Made by a program: the position numbers and the translations under genes | DNA from: Ischnura elegans | Taxonomy: Eukaryota; Arthropoda; Insecta; Odonata; Coenagrionidae | Assembly: GCF_921293095.1 (NCBI RefSeq) | Contig: NC_060257.1 | Coordinates: 56,084,968 to 56,148,967 of the forward strand | Direction: 5' to 3' | DNA: 64,000 bases | In this document: in pieces, positions 30,476 through 42,400 of the stretch | How the letters are laid out: each line of letters begins with the position of its first letter | Numbering within the stretch: position 1 is the stretch's first letter | The notes under the pieces: generated by a model | Told to the model about the DNA's origin: nothing | Database searches by the model: none | The model's input: the letters and a program-made list of their open reading frames with translations, nothing else

Positions 30476-31200
30476 AGCGAGGGGGGGGTTTTGAGGGATA
30501 AAAACCCCCCAGAGCTCAGAGAAATTTCAATCCATCTCACTTAATTGGATTAATATTACTCATATAATAGTGTAAATATTAATAAAACACGCCTCAGAAT
30601 CCCGTAAAACTTACCATTTTGAACCATTTATCTTTAAAATTTTCTAGAGGAGGGCACCCGCAACACCCACCCAGTGAGAAATGGGTGGTGGAATCCACGT
30701 TGACTCGTGGTGGTGGTGGTGGATATTGAGTGGTTGGACCCACGTTGATTTCAAGTGGATTTGTGGTGATTAGCATAAAATGTTAAACAGAATTTATAAT
30801 TTGTGGAACTTAACTCTCTGGTGACATTGCGTCATCTATCATCCTGAAACCACGCTAGTTATGTGAAAATGTATCGCACATTCTATTTTTATATAATTCG
30901 TGGAAAGGCAGCCATGAGAGCACATGAAAAATCGTAGACACATATATAGAAGGTTTAGATATAGAGTGGTTGAGGTTTTAATGGTTTTAGGACAGCACCT
31001 ACTACTGTTTTAATTTTTCCACCAAATTTCCACGTGGGTTCCACGTTGATTCCACGACCAAAAACACGTGGTATCCACGTTACATCTACACATGGATTCC
31101 ACCACCCATTTCTCACTGGGCACTTACCCTGGTGGGTATTCCACACCCTCAGACACCCCAGTGTTTTGCACCTGAAACCCCCTAGCCTTAATTCCTGAGG
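30476..31200. repeat. Diverged repeat related to 5280-5590, split by a younger MITE
   Basis: Left part 30476-30669 and right part about 31121-31200 match the repeat at 5280. The middle is the element at 30670-31120, so the younger insertion can be dated relative to the older repeat. Confidence 0.65.
30670..31120. mobile_element. MITE with long perfect termini and TCCACGTT repeats
   Basis: The termini CCCAGTGAGAAATGGGTGG and CCACCCATTTCTCACTGGG are perfect inverted repeats and continue into GGAATCCACGTTGA-like arms. The word TCCACGTT or CCCACGTT recurs at least four times near the ends. The flanking CAC may be a 3-bp target duplication but is offset by one base. Confidence 0.82.
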
Positions 31201-31789
31201 AGAGACAGAGATGATCCTTATCAATTATGAATAAAATTATACCATAGATGATATTCACGCATGTTCTCATAATAAAAAAGGATTGATTAGGAAAAAAATA
31301 TTACAATAAGTGAGAAGGATGGGGAAAGATGCACTTTTTTTTTTACCTCAATGATTGGGCTGAAACACTTTCCTCACAAAACTATTACCCTCCCTCTCTT
31401 TCTCCCTGCAAGAAACTCCCCTTACTATTATGTACCTAATTTTACCAGAAATCCAATTTTTTTCAGGAAAAAAAACGAACTTTAAAGCTGATATATTTAC
31501 TTCACAGATAATGACCTGTATTATCTGAGCAAAATATTACACTGATAATAATATTTATTTTACGGGCACAAGCCCTTTTACAGATTAGAAACTAGGGATG
31601 CCCTTGGTCTATAAATCTACATATGTATAGTTCGACTCAGTGATTTAGTGTTTCATCAATCATTTCAGAACAGGAATATTCTTAGATATTACTCTAATAA
31701 ATAAAATTAATGAATTCCATGGGTGTATCAAAACTGACACACAGTACATTTGGTTTCATATGATCATCAAATTACACTAATTCTTGCAA

Positions 31790-32452
31790 TAGGGTGGTTT
31801 CCTATTATTTTTTATTGCCCAAATCGAAAGATTATTACTCCTGAAGTATGTATTTCAAGCTTTTAGATTTTTAAATGACAATATCTATTTTTCGCAATTA
31901 AATGAAAAGTAAAAACTTTCAAGGGTGGGAAAACGTAACAGGTAAGTATGAATGCCAGGAAAACTCCCGCGTGACGTCGTTCTGGTTCCCACTGCCGCAA
32001 GTGAGGTGACCTTGGGGCGAGGCTCTGTGCACTGATACGACACAGGATGCTAGCAGGTAGCTGAGTACTGTGCTAGGTGGTAGCGCTTGGCTTAAATAAG
32101 GATTATTAATACCTTATCAAACGAGGAAAACTTTCCAACCTTAGCCAGTTTTAATAGGTGATTATAAAGACATGTTTTCCTGAGCTATGTGCCTCATGCA
32201 TGAATTGGTAATCTCAGACTATGTAAAACTCCTATCTACTCGTATAGAAACTAGGTCCCTGTGACGACACATAGAGTGGCATCGCATGGGCGCCAATCTG
32301 GCCTTTTTCAAATGAGAATAAAATTGACCCTTGCCATTCGTCCAAACCGGTATTTCTAAATCCAAATAATTTGTGTATTATGAATACACTAATGGTGGGT
32401 AACGAATCGCAATCAATGCCTTTCGTTTTCTTTGATGAAGGAAACTACCCTA
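31790..32452 (+). mobile_element. MITE-A copy 6, full length
   Basis: The copy runs from TA|GGGTGGTTTCC to GGAAACTACCC|TA. It lies between MARCH6 and Trx2. Its E-box/CRE motif is mutated (GTGACGACACATAG). Confidence 0.88.
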
Positions 32453-33468
32453 TTCAGCCTAATGTAAGCTAGGTTAATAATTGTTTTTCCAGGTAAGAGT
32501 AGATTCCAGCCTGTCCTTAGCTCATGTGAAATGATATTCCAAGTAAAATGCAAAGGGTTTAATTCCATTAATAGACTCACTTGTTCTGTATTAGTGTTGT
32601 TCTTACAATTACCTAATCTCCATAAGAGAATCGTCATACAATGCAGTTATGATAGCCTCACTCATTGTCAGTAAACTATTAACTAAGATCCTACATTTAG
32701 TAGGCCACCCCTTCACCTGCTAAGTGAATTGTTAATATCATAAAACACTACTACATCAGACCTTACATCATGGATCAATATGTTATAATGTTTAATAAAA
32801 AAGCTATTGCATTGCCTGCAATCCCACTTTTATTGCAATGTGCTTCAATGCATCATAAAAAATTGACATCAGAGTTTTTCTCTGAAATTAACAATTCTGA
32901 TGATAACTCTGTGTCATACAAAAATGTATCAAAATAAAAATTGCTGACAGTACTATAGCTTTGTTATTTCCCATTTATATAACTCATGTTTTATTTCAGG
33001 AGTGTACCTGTGGACAGTTATTGATGATTCAGAATTGCCTCTGTAGTACAGTCATAATAAATATGAGGATTAAGTAGATTATATAACAGAAAATAGAGGA
33101 ATCAATCATTTAAAATCATAAAAATGTATTAAAACTCAATGGTTCAGTTTTATTCAACTATTTACAACATGGATACAGCAGGATTATTCATAGATCATTG
33201 AAACTACTCCAACTGCACAGAGTATTGAATTTTAAGTCATAACAACCAATTTTTCCTATTGATTCCATTGGCTCAGGTAAAATAAAAAATTTCACTCCAC
33301 CTAATGCTAGTCAGCCATCAAAAAGTTTAACAAACTATAAAATAGATCCATATTTAATAAATTAATTCTCCCCTCAATTTCTTTTAAAGATCAAAATTTT
33401 CCATAGCATAGATTGCACAACATTTACGTATCTCTGATACAAATATGAGTATACTCTTATATAGATTT
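32453..33468. other. Downstream flank of Trx2
   Basis: This AT-rich stretch probably holds the Trx2 3' UTR. Nothing else is recognised. Confidence 0.5.
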
Positions 33469-33588
33469 TTATTCCTTCTTTAGTACTTTGTTGACAAAAG
33501 CTTCTAATTTATCTTTATCTTGTAACCCAACCAAGCGCATCTCTTCTTTGCCGTTCCTAATAGCTAGAAGGACCGGAACTGAGGCCAC
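33469..33588 (-). CDS. TXN2: Trx2 exon 3: C-terminus
   Basis: The exon reads VASVPVLLAIRNGKEEMRLV, then GLQDKDKLEAFVNKVLKKE and a TAA stop. The SVPV segment carries the conserved cis-proline of the thioredoxin fold. The acceptor is TTTTCACAG. Confidence 0.93.
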   Translation of the reverse strand: MASVPVLLAIRNGKEEMRLVGLQDKDKLEAFVNKVLKKE

Positions 33589-36500
33589 CTGTGAAAATAA
33601 TTACACTAATTAGTACAAGAACCTAGAATTAAAAAATTACAGTTTTAAAGAATGGAGGATATTTATAGGAGTAGATATCAACTGAAAATAAGCACGAAGA
33701 AAACCAAGATCTTAGTATGCAGCAGAAGAGAAGAAGTCAAGACCAACATTAAAATAGGGAGGCAAAAACTGATAGAGGTGGATGAATTCTGTTATTTGGG
33801 AAGCAAGATAACTAGTGACGGGAGAAGCAAGAAAGAAATTATCAGCAGAATAGCCCAGGCGAAGAGAGCATTCCACCAAAAGAGAGACCTGCTTACAGCG
33901 GGAAACTTAAATATGGAAGTAAAGAAACAATTTATAAGAACCTACACCTGGAGTATGCTCCTATACGGAAGTGAGGCATGGACAATGACCGCAGCGGAGA
34001 AAGCAAGGATAGAGGCCTTTGAAAGGCCTTACAGAAGAATGATGAAAATCAAATGGATCGACTGAGTTAGTAATGAGGAAGTCCTAAGAAGGGTAGGAGA
34101 GAAGAGAAGCCTCATGAAAACCTTAATAAGAAGACAGAACAACCTTATAGGCCACATTTTGAGACATGATGGCCTGATGAAGACAATCGTCGAAGGACAA
34201 GTGGAAGGCAAGAATGGAAAAGGAAGACCCCGAACAAAATATATGGAACAAGTAAAGAGAGATGTGAAAGAGAAGAAATACGTAGGTGTGAAAATATTAG
34301 CTGATAGGAGAACTGAGTGGAGAGCTGCGTCAAACCAATCCTAGGATTGTTGACCAGTGATGATGATGACTATATTTATGGAGGAAAGCCCTATGGAGGC
34401 AAACTTCCTAGCCATAGTCCAAAATTTAGAAGTTTCATGGGCTCAATTGATCTAATTCTTTACATAAAAATAATCTAATTTTATTTTTTAATCTTTGAAG
34501 ATGGCCAGATAATGGGTCATTATGACACACTGTCACTTATTTGGCTGAGTACATTCTTTTCATCACAAGACACAGCACAGTTTGCCTCTATGCATGAAGT
34601 AGTTCAGAAATATCCATTCCACCATTAGTATTATAATTTTAGCAATCAGAAATGAAAGCCACAAACAACTCACACTCACAAACTAATCATTATGATTCTT
34701 TTTATTTAAGCTTCTATGATAACATCAACTACCACAAAAAAAAAACTGTGGGCAACAACACTGAATAAAGTCAACGATCATTAAAGCATTTGGAGACCTG
34801 TTTTAAATATTGACCCACATCTCATTTCTTCTAAGGCTGTTTTACATAAAAATGTCATACAGTTGAATGTATACAAATAATTTTCACTAATACATACAGT
34901 GGAGAGCTGACTAATAGACATGCAGCCAACTATCTTACGCGTCAATCAGTCCATTAACATGACCCCCTCCCACTCCTTTCTATCTCTCTGAGTGCAATTC
35001 CTTCCATTCCCATGCAGACCACAGTGAAAGACAAACTATGAGGTGCGGGGTCTGTGGAGACACGATTAAATTATTTAAATTAATTGTTTCTCCACAGACT
35101 GTCACTCCAAGAAATCGAAAACCTATTTAATGAGAGCTCCCCTGTAGACGAGACATTAGAGACACCACCTCATGCTATCGCAGCCAACTTGCAACGCAAC
35201 TTCCTGTGTTACAATGTGAATGCCCACGTGTCTTCAGTGTCACTGACTTGGCCGACTGAGGCCTCAAAATAAGCGCCCTAGCAGGCGACACATATGGGAA
35301 AAACCTTCTGCTAGGCAGCATGATCTGTTGCGCCCCTCTCTATGCTACCATAGCCCAAACATCTACCGGATGCCACTTGCATTAACTACTCCCAGCGAAA
35401 TCAACAACATCAATACATTGTGAGGAGATGACCAATAGCTATGGTCATTTGCACCATGAGGGAAAGGTAGGGTGGAGAGAAACCCAGAATTGGCAAACCG
35501 GGACCCTTGACTGTCAGAGTTTGTGTTAGTACCCAAACTGATAAAGAAATAATGAAAATATCTTCGCAGGCCTATACCCACAACCAGCCGCCTCCTGCCC
35601 CAAGGGGTTGTTTGAGGCAGCGAGCTCATTGCTCGACTAGGAAGGTGAGCACTATGTGAGTGGTCACTACTTCCTACATCTGGCTGGGTACGAATATAAA
35701 CTCAGGCAACCATAAGCTACCTAAGGGAAGATTTTCTATTTTCCATTTGTTTTACGATCAAGCTCACTGAGGCACATAAAGATGATAGCCAATCCCTTGC
35801 CACTGCCCCACAACTAACTCCATCAATGGTATGGTATTTGGAGTAAGCGACCGACCGCTGAGGTCATTTGCACCATGAGGGAAGGGGTAGGTAAGGAAGG
35901 GTGGAGATAAACCTGGCGTCGGCATTAGCCTGCTCTTAACGAAAGGCACCAAGGGGACCACGGCTTAACGTCCAATCCGACGGACGGAGTGTTGCGCTTG
36001 AAATGTCCTCCACACAACACTCAAGCAGGGATCGGGCAGTCTCTGAAAATTCTCTGCCGCTGCCGGGATTTGAACCCGAGCCCACGGGGTGGGAAGCCAA
36101 CACTCTAGCCACCACACCAACCCGATCCCCTAACTCCATCAAGGTAGGGACAACTTTCAAAGTTGCCAGCTAAATTGAGTCATTAAACCTCAATTCAACA
36201 AACATTTTAAACTTATAGTCTGATGTTTGATTTGGGTAAAAATTTTGGAATGAGTGTATATCCACCTCAAACAACACCACAGAGGTGGCACATGCCAAGA
36301 CATGCTGGCATGAAAATGGTTAAACCAAAATGCCTTGTGCCAATATTATACCAAACCAGTGGCAGATGCAAAAAAAACTCAAGGGGGGTCACAAAAGATA
36401 TCTTGAGCTACCTTTGCATTTATCACAATAAAAAATTATAAACTCACATGTAACTTTTCAGAAAGTTTTAGTTAAACTGACTATACACATATAAAAAACA

Positions 36501-38347
36501 ATGCCATCATATGATGTAAAAAAATTTACAACAGTGATTTTCAATATTCGACAAGGTGGGAGGCCCAGCAAGGGGAGGGGGTTGTAAAGCCCCCACACTT
36601 CTTATTTGTATCTGCCACTGCACTAAACTAATGAGACAAATACCAAAGAACTGTATGAATATGTTGCAGACCCTCTTAAATAATTGAATCATATTTTCAA
36701 AATGAATTTCACCAATTGAAACCTATGTAATAATGATGCAAAACATCATGTCAACAAAGATAAATTGTGTTGGAGTGGATTGCAAAAATCGATTATTTTC
36801 TGGGAAACCTGGATTGATAATAAAAGTTATAGAACTAACTCACAAGATGTCCAAAGTAATTGGGAAACTTAAGGTCAAACCTCGACCCTCACTCAATGAC
36901 CTTAAGCAGAAAGGGGGATGAAAATCTAAAGTTGCATATTTTACAGCCATTCCAACAAGAGATTTTTCTGAGTAACAGTCCCTTTTACACTACTTCTCTT
37001 TCTTGATCCCAAACTGATCTCTGTCCAAAAATTTATTTGTCTTCATCTCCATTAGTCTATTTCAAATCCTTAGCCCCACATTCCCTGCATGTGATATTAG
37101 GCTAATAGTCCAACTTTCTCCACATTCAACAGGCTTCTTCTTTTTTGGTAACATAATAAGACCTGTCTTCTAGGAATCCCCCAACCAACTCCCCTCATCA
37201 TGGATTTTATGGATCAGTTCTAAAAACATTTTTCCTTCCAGTCATCCCTAAATCCTTCAGAGGGTCTCACCGAATATTGTCCATCCCTACAAGTTTCCTT
37301 TCTTTCCTATCCCAAAGGGTTCTCTCAATTTCCAAGCCAAAGACAACCCTTCTCCACCTCACTTTCCTCCCTTTTTTTTAGTGCATGCAGTCATATATAT
37401 TCATCTCATATTCTTCCTACTTATTATGAACCTCTCTCAGTCCTGTTTTCATAATGAAATTCTGAGCTCATAGAATATGGTTTACATCACATGGTTTCTA
37501 AGAAGAGTATGTACTTTTTCTCAAGTATTTCCCATTGGACATTATGCAATCCACTTATTTGTTTCGCCAAATTTTATAGTTTTTAATGTTGAACTAAAAC
37601 TCTTTAAGCGATTCCCACGAGTAGAGTACCTATATTCTAAGCTCTAAAAAAATATCATCACCAAGATTAACTGGGAAGCACAGTTATGAAATCACAGCTG
37701 GTGTTAGTCTCGACAATTCCTTCCAGCTAGCTAAATTAGGGACTGATATTTAAGAGAAAGTGCCTTCTAAAACTGGAATAGATGAACTAAATAGTCAGCT
37801 TGAGTATTGCAGTACTTGTAATGCAATTCCTTTCAATAAACGCGTAATAAGATGGCCACTTCTTACATGCAACGCTGCCAAGAAGCATTACCTCATACTC
37901 CAGGGCCAAATCTGTGTTCTCGTCAATATCGACTTTGGCCAATTTCACTTGTCCTTTCTTCTCCGCGATGACAGATTCCAGACGTGGGGCCAAAGTTCGG
38001 CATGGGTTGCACCAACTGCACGAAAGAAAACAAGTTGTGGAATATTCAAATTTCCGCCTGAAAATTCTCTTATAACTATTGAGGTTTTGAATTTGGAATA
38101 CTTACGTAGCGAAAAAATCCACTATTACTGGAACATCGCTGCCCATTACCTTCCGCTCAAAATCTTTCGGGTCTTGGACTTTAAACGATTCGCACAGCGG
38201 GTTCGCTGTGCAGATGTCTCTTTTGACAAATTCAATTTGAGCTGATGCCACATTACTAGAGTTTGCCGGGGTTCGAACAAAAAATTTTCTCAACATGGAC
38301 TGCCTCACTAATGGCTGGAACTGCATGGCTGGCCTGCAGATAAACAT
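33469..38347 (-). CDS. TXN2: Mitochondrial thioredoxin (Trx2 type), 3 exons
   Basis: This gene encodes a thioredoxin that reduces protein disulfides, in the mitochondrial matrix if the Trx2 assignment is right. Exons are 38106-38347, 37892-38015 and 33469-33588 (486 nt, 161 residues if ATG 38347 is used). An alternative start at 38326 (MQFQPLVRQSML) follows a possible acceptor TCTGCAG and would give 154 residues. Either N-terminus is Arg/Ser-rich without acids, as in a transit peptide. The thioredoxin fold is clear: VIVDFFATWCNPC active site, LAKVDIDENTDLALEYE, then VASVPVLLAIRNGK with the cis-Pro. The active site is WCNPC, not the canonical WCGPC. Intron 2 is about 4.3 kb and contains an antisense LINE fragment and a SINE. 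The gene is transcribed divergently from GNPTG. Confidence 0.93.
33652..34370 (+). mobile_element. LINE RT C-terminal fragment in Trx2 intron 2
   Basis: The frame reads KTKILVCSRREEVK, EVDEFCYLGSKITSDGRSKK and RTYTWSMLLYGSEAWTM. After one in-frame TGA it continues GHILRHDGLMKTIVEGQVEG and GKGRPRTKYMEQV. This is the familiar C-terminal block of endonuclease-reverse transcriptase LINEs. It is 5'-truncated and carries a stop near 34063. It lies antisense to Trx2. A short matching tail is seen near 59790. Confidence 0.85.
35370..35640. repeat. Repeat related to the SINE body
   Basis: The segment GGTCATTTGCACCATGAGGG with its downstream AGGGTGGAGA-like run occurs here and again inside the SINE at 35827-36129. 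A tRNA-like head could not be made out. Confidence 0.5.
35827..36129 (-). mobile_element. Full-length tRNA-derived SINE with 13-bp target duplication
   Basis: The element is flanked by CTAACTCCATCAA on both sides (35814-35826 and 36130-36142). On the minus strand the head reads GGGGATCGGGTTGGTGTGG with an A-box-like GGTGTGGTGGCTAGAGTG and the B-box GGGTTCAAATCCC. A non-tRNA body follows. It lies in Trx2 intron 2. Confidence 0.88.
36357..36620. mobile_element. MITE with CAGTGGCAGAT termini
   Basis: The termini CAGTGGCAGATGCAAA and TTTGTATCTGCCACTG are inverted repeats, with G and C runs just inside. The flanks are similar but not identical. A relative lies at 59354-59608. Confidence 0.75.
36621..37891. 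other. Trx2 intron 2, right part
   Basis: The sequence is low in information; I see no exon or element here. Confidence 0.55.
37892..38015 (-). CDS. TXN2: Trx2 exon 2: active site
   Basis: After a CGTGCAG acceptor the exon encodes WCNPCRTLAPRLESVIAEKK, then GQVKLAKVDIDENTDLALEY and E. It holds the redox CxxC. The donor is GTAATG, phase 0. Confidence 0.93.
38106..38347 (-). CDS. TXN2: Trx2 exon 1: transit peptide and first beta strands
   Basis: The exon encodes the presumed mitochondrial targeting segment (RQSMLRKFFVRTP), then SFKVQDPKDFERKVMGSDVP and VIVDFFA. It ends in phase 2 at GTAAGT. The exact start (38347 or 38326) is unresolved because an acceptor-like TCTGCAG lies between the two ATGs. 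Confidence 0.85.
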
Positions 38348-39287
38348 TCCCAATAATAAATGATGCTATCACAGATCACGATGACCACTACGCAGAAGAT
38401 TGCGCCATATGCTCTGATTTCTCTTTTGCTGTTTCTCTTAACTTTGACGACGCTGGCGGCGGGAACTTCGAAGTCGCGATATGCACATCATGCATCTATT
38501 AGAAAAAGGAGGCCTATTTATGGGATCATTGCTTTTAAAATACTTAATGAGTTTATAATATGCAGTATTTATAATTTAATTTTCCATCTAAAAGCTTGTT
38601 TACGCTACTTTAAATCAAAGCTGTTTGAAACAAAGACGAGCGTATGCGCGCTGTTCCCGATTTTCGTCCAAGATCAAGAAGAGCAAATGACCGAAGTAAA
38701 GGCTAAAGTACATGTGAGAACTGATAAAGGGTAAAATCATATTTAACTAAACTTATCATTTTTCAGATGGTCTTCGCTTTCCGAATTCAATATGGTCAAC
38801 AATCAGACCACATTGACAATCATTGTGTTGTATCTAAGGTAGTTCAAAGATATTTGGAAATCTTGAAATTAGTGAAAGAACTAATCACGGTAGTTAATAT
38901 TAATTATATAGATAACATGCCAGTTTCGGAATTTTCATGGCCAATCCTAATCTGTACCGACAGAGCGGCATGTGATTTACTTCCAAATAATTCACCTGAT
39001 TGAAGTTCCTTTAACTTTAGGAATATATTAATCTTCACATCAGAAGTAGCTCATTTTCAATATTTTCAACTCAGCGTGGCATGTTATCATTATTTCTCGT
39101 ACAAGGAAGATTCGAAAGAAGTTATCCTCACTTTTCCGTCTGCTCACAAACAGCAGACAGGTGCAGACGACTATCGTATATCGTGTTTCAATTATTTTTG
39201 TGGCGGCGAAATCAGCTGAGTGCCTCGGAGCCAAACTCAGCCGTCAGTTCCTTCATTAAAATAGTTAATTGACCGTATAGTTTTGCA
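38348..39287. promoter_or_regulatory. Divergent Trx2/GNPTG intergenic region, candidate bidirectional promoter
   Basis: The 5' ends of mitochondrial thioredoxin (minus) and GNPTG (plus) face each other across about 0.94 kb with no other recognised gene, so this span must hold both promoters. I see no convincing TATA box. The assignment rests on gene layout only. Confidence 0.5.
38360..38734 (+). CDS. Unassigned ORF in the Trx2/GNPTG spacer, signal-anchor N-terminus
   Basis: This is a 124-codon ORF from ATG 38360 that I do not recognise. Residues about 12-34 are strongly hydrophobic (APYALISLLLFLLTLTTLAA), like a signal peptide or anchor, and a basic stretch follows (SIRKRRP). It starts about 12 bp from the upstream Trx2 ATG on the other strand, so both cannot have ordinary separate leaders. 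A possible continuation at 38767 would need a 36-bp intron, which is implausibly short. It could be a small secreted or membrane protein gene, a first exon, or chance reading of promoter DNA. Conservation is unknown. Confidence 0.25.
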   Translation: MMLSQITMTTTQKIAPYALISLLLFLLTLTTLAAGTSKSRYAHHASIRKRRPIYGIIAFKILNEFIICSIYNLIFHLKACLRYFKSKLFETKTSVCALFPIFVQDQEEQMTEVKAKVHVRTDKG

Positions 39288-39400
39288 ATGAACTCGGAAT
39301 TTTTTATTCTGTTGACATTATTTATTTTATCGTTGTGTTTTCGATGCTTTTCTTTGCGAATGGTCCCCGTTAAAGTGCTTGATGAAACAATAAATTACGA
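39288..39400 (+). CDS. GNPTG: GNPTG exon 1: signal peptide
   Basis: The exon starts with ATG at 39288 and encodes a hydrophobic signal sequence, then MVPVKVLDETINY. It ends in phase 2 (GA) at GTAAGC. Confidence 0.88.
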
Positions 39401-42400
39401 GTAAGCTCTGCGAATTAGTTTAAGATCATAAAATATATTTTATGCCTTTGAATATTTTGTTAAAATTTTTATCATTTTCCTCACAGCCCGGGTAATTCAG
39501 AATTTGGAGATGGAAACATTCCAGATATTCGTAGCTCTATAAAGCCTGCTAACTTTTCCGGGCCTGGGCACTTTCAAGCTCTTGTTGGAAAGTGCTTCTC
39601 TTGGGTAGATTCTAAGTAAGTTATTTTGGAAACTGTGACTGCTATTTTAATTTTCCGTGTTTATTGAAAATATTGTGCTATTAATGGGAATTTTACATTA
39701 TATTTAGGTACAAGTACAATTTCTGCCCTTTTCACAACATCACACAGTCGGAATTGCAGGAATCATGGAATTCTTATAAAGGCACTCTGGGGTTAGTTAT
39801 TTTACCGATTTTCTTACATCTATGGACTCAAGACCTTTAGTCATATACTCGTGCCTTTTCAAGTAACATGAGTAATTTCTTATCCCTGAAAAATATTTTC
39901 ACTATATATTACAGTATATGGGGAGAATGGGTAGTTCAAGGAAATCACTTTGCAGCAATGCGGATGGTGCAAGGTGATACTTGTGGGGACAAAGAACGGT
40001 CAACTGTGGTACGTATTACATAGTATAATAAAGTATATCCATGCTCCATTGGCACAAACAAATTTTATGGTAACATAATAGTCTCACGTTCTCTGCCGTT
40101 AATGTACCTTAATGTTATTCTTGCGAACTAAAAAAATTTGTGGAGGAGATTACTATAGCTTTATTTTTCAAATCCTAGCCAAACATACTTCATGAAAGGT
40201 ATATGTAGGTACTTGGTGAAGAGATTTGAAAGCAGAGGGTAGAGAACGGTGAATACTTAATGACCACAAGGCTGAAACCTTATGGTCATAAAATATTCAG
40301 TTTGTTCTTCTCTATCTCATAGAGGGAAGAATAGCAAAGAACAAGGCAACATTACTAGCACCTGAGGATTTGCTGTAGGCTTTTGACGGTATAGATAGTA
40401 ATTCAATTCATGGAATTCTGAAAGCTATTGTAAGGATCTAGAACGACCAATAAATTATTAAAAACATTTTATGAAGACCTCCTATCTGCAATTTAACCAG
40501 GACCAAGCTGTGGTAAAGTAAAAAAGTGAAGCATAGCTGTACCCATCTCCCATAATTCTCAATGTTTTCTTCAAGGTAGCCATCAATGAAATTAAGGAGA
40601 AGACTGAAGGAGTAAATAATCTCAGGGAAATGATTAGCTTATTGCAATACGTCATATACTTAGCTGAGAGAGGAGGATTTGATGCCAGTTAGTATGGGAA
40701 GGATAATGGCCATATATATGCCGAAAATTAATCAAATGCATTAGTATGCAGGAGAAGGGGAGAAGGAGAGAATTTACTAATGCCTATCTGAATTGACAAA
40801 AACTCAAAAAGGTAAAAGGATAATGTTAACCTTAACCAGCGATGGATGAAAAAAAAAAATAATTTCCAATATTTTTAAACATAATTTTTTAAGCTCTTAA
40901 AATAAATACTTCCATGAGAAAGTCATCTTAATGATTGCCATATTTCCAATTTTTCAAGAAATTATGTGGAAGGGGGGTGGCTGCTGACCTTAATCTACCT
41001 CTCCCATACTTTATTTTACTGGAGAATGTTTGTGAGTACTGTTGCAATTTTTAGTGTACCCCCAAAATTTCTGGAATCCAGAAACTCCTGCGATAATCCT
41101 CTGAACTAATCTGCAGAACATCTTCTGCTAAAGATTTTTCATGCTAAGGTTTTTTGCGCTAAGGCCTTTGACTCAAAGGCTCAGAGACTAAGTGTCTGAA
41201 CTCTTTGTCTCCGAACTCTGCTCTCCGAACCTGCCATCTGAACCTTACTTATGAGGAGATCAAGACTTAAATAGCAAGTGCAGTGGAGGAATACGTAGAT
41301 CTGAAAATCCAGGGGAAGTTGGTCTGCAGTTAGGAGTGAGAAATAGAGCAATTCCATGTAAATGTCATACTGACTGGTTAAATAAAAAAAGTGGTTGGAG
41401 GCTCTGATATGGATCAAAATTTGTGCTTTAAAGTCTAGAATTTCGTTATTAAGTGCTGACACTAGCATGAATCGCGTGTGTCTCTGATAAGAGAATTTTT
41501 TTTAAGTGCTCACCACAGTCTTTAGCCACATACTAAATTTAATGAGTCATCTACGCGCAAAAAACACCTGTTTCGCTAATTGATTTTTATGGCCACTTTA
41601 TTAATAATTTTTTTCTATTTTGAAGTTCGTTCATTATTTTGAATGATTTTAAGGGTTTTTGCATAAATTTGTTTTGTTTATTTTGTAAAATTTTTTGGCA
41701 GTGAATAAATTTGTACCAGAAGGGAATCACAAAAGTCAGTCCGTGACATTTCTGGTCAGTCCGTGACGATGCTTTTCTAGAGGAATTACTCCTCTGTAAA
41801 ATCAGTTATTGTGATGGGCTTTGCAGCATTATGAAGTTTGCATTTGATGTTCTGAGATGTATTTTACTGAAACTCTGATCACTCTTTGTTTCAGAGCAAA
41901 CCTTAGAGGTTTTACTCTGAGCTGAAAGTTCGTTTCATTTTTGTCAGTCCGTGACAGTGAATTTTAAGTCACGTAAGTCCTGTATTTTTCAAGACAAAGT
42001 AGTGTATCAACCAAAGTTAAACTTCACACCATTGTGCAGCAATTTGGAAGTTGAAAAAGTTTTGTATGTCAGTCCGTTCGCGTTATGTGTGTTCTTAAAA
42101 GTTAAAAAACGCGTTGTGACGGTCAGTCCGTGACGCGTGGAATCGCCCAATACTCCACTTTTCGCCTATCAAAAATCTCACTCCATCCAACTCCTCATCC
42201 TACCATGTCTTTACCCTCCCTGACTTCCAATGGCTTGCCTGAACTGTTGATCGCCCCACCTGGCTGTGTCTCCATCCAGAAGATAGAGGAGAAGAAATTC
42301 GGCAGTACTCTGTTCCCCCAACCGCTGCTTGGGCAACAAGAACTGTCCCAGAGTTTCCTGTCAACACCGGTGCTACTAGGGAAAATTGGACTCTTAGGGC

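Noticed and set aside
36060..36127. tRNA gene on the minus strand
   Set aside because: It is the head of a SINE with a 13-bp target duplication; the A and B boxes are present but the arms do not fold well.
40377..40440. Exon of GNPTG between exons 4 and 5
   Set aside because: The frame is a broken RT relic, and exon 4 joins exon 5 directly in phase with the family alignment.
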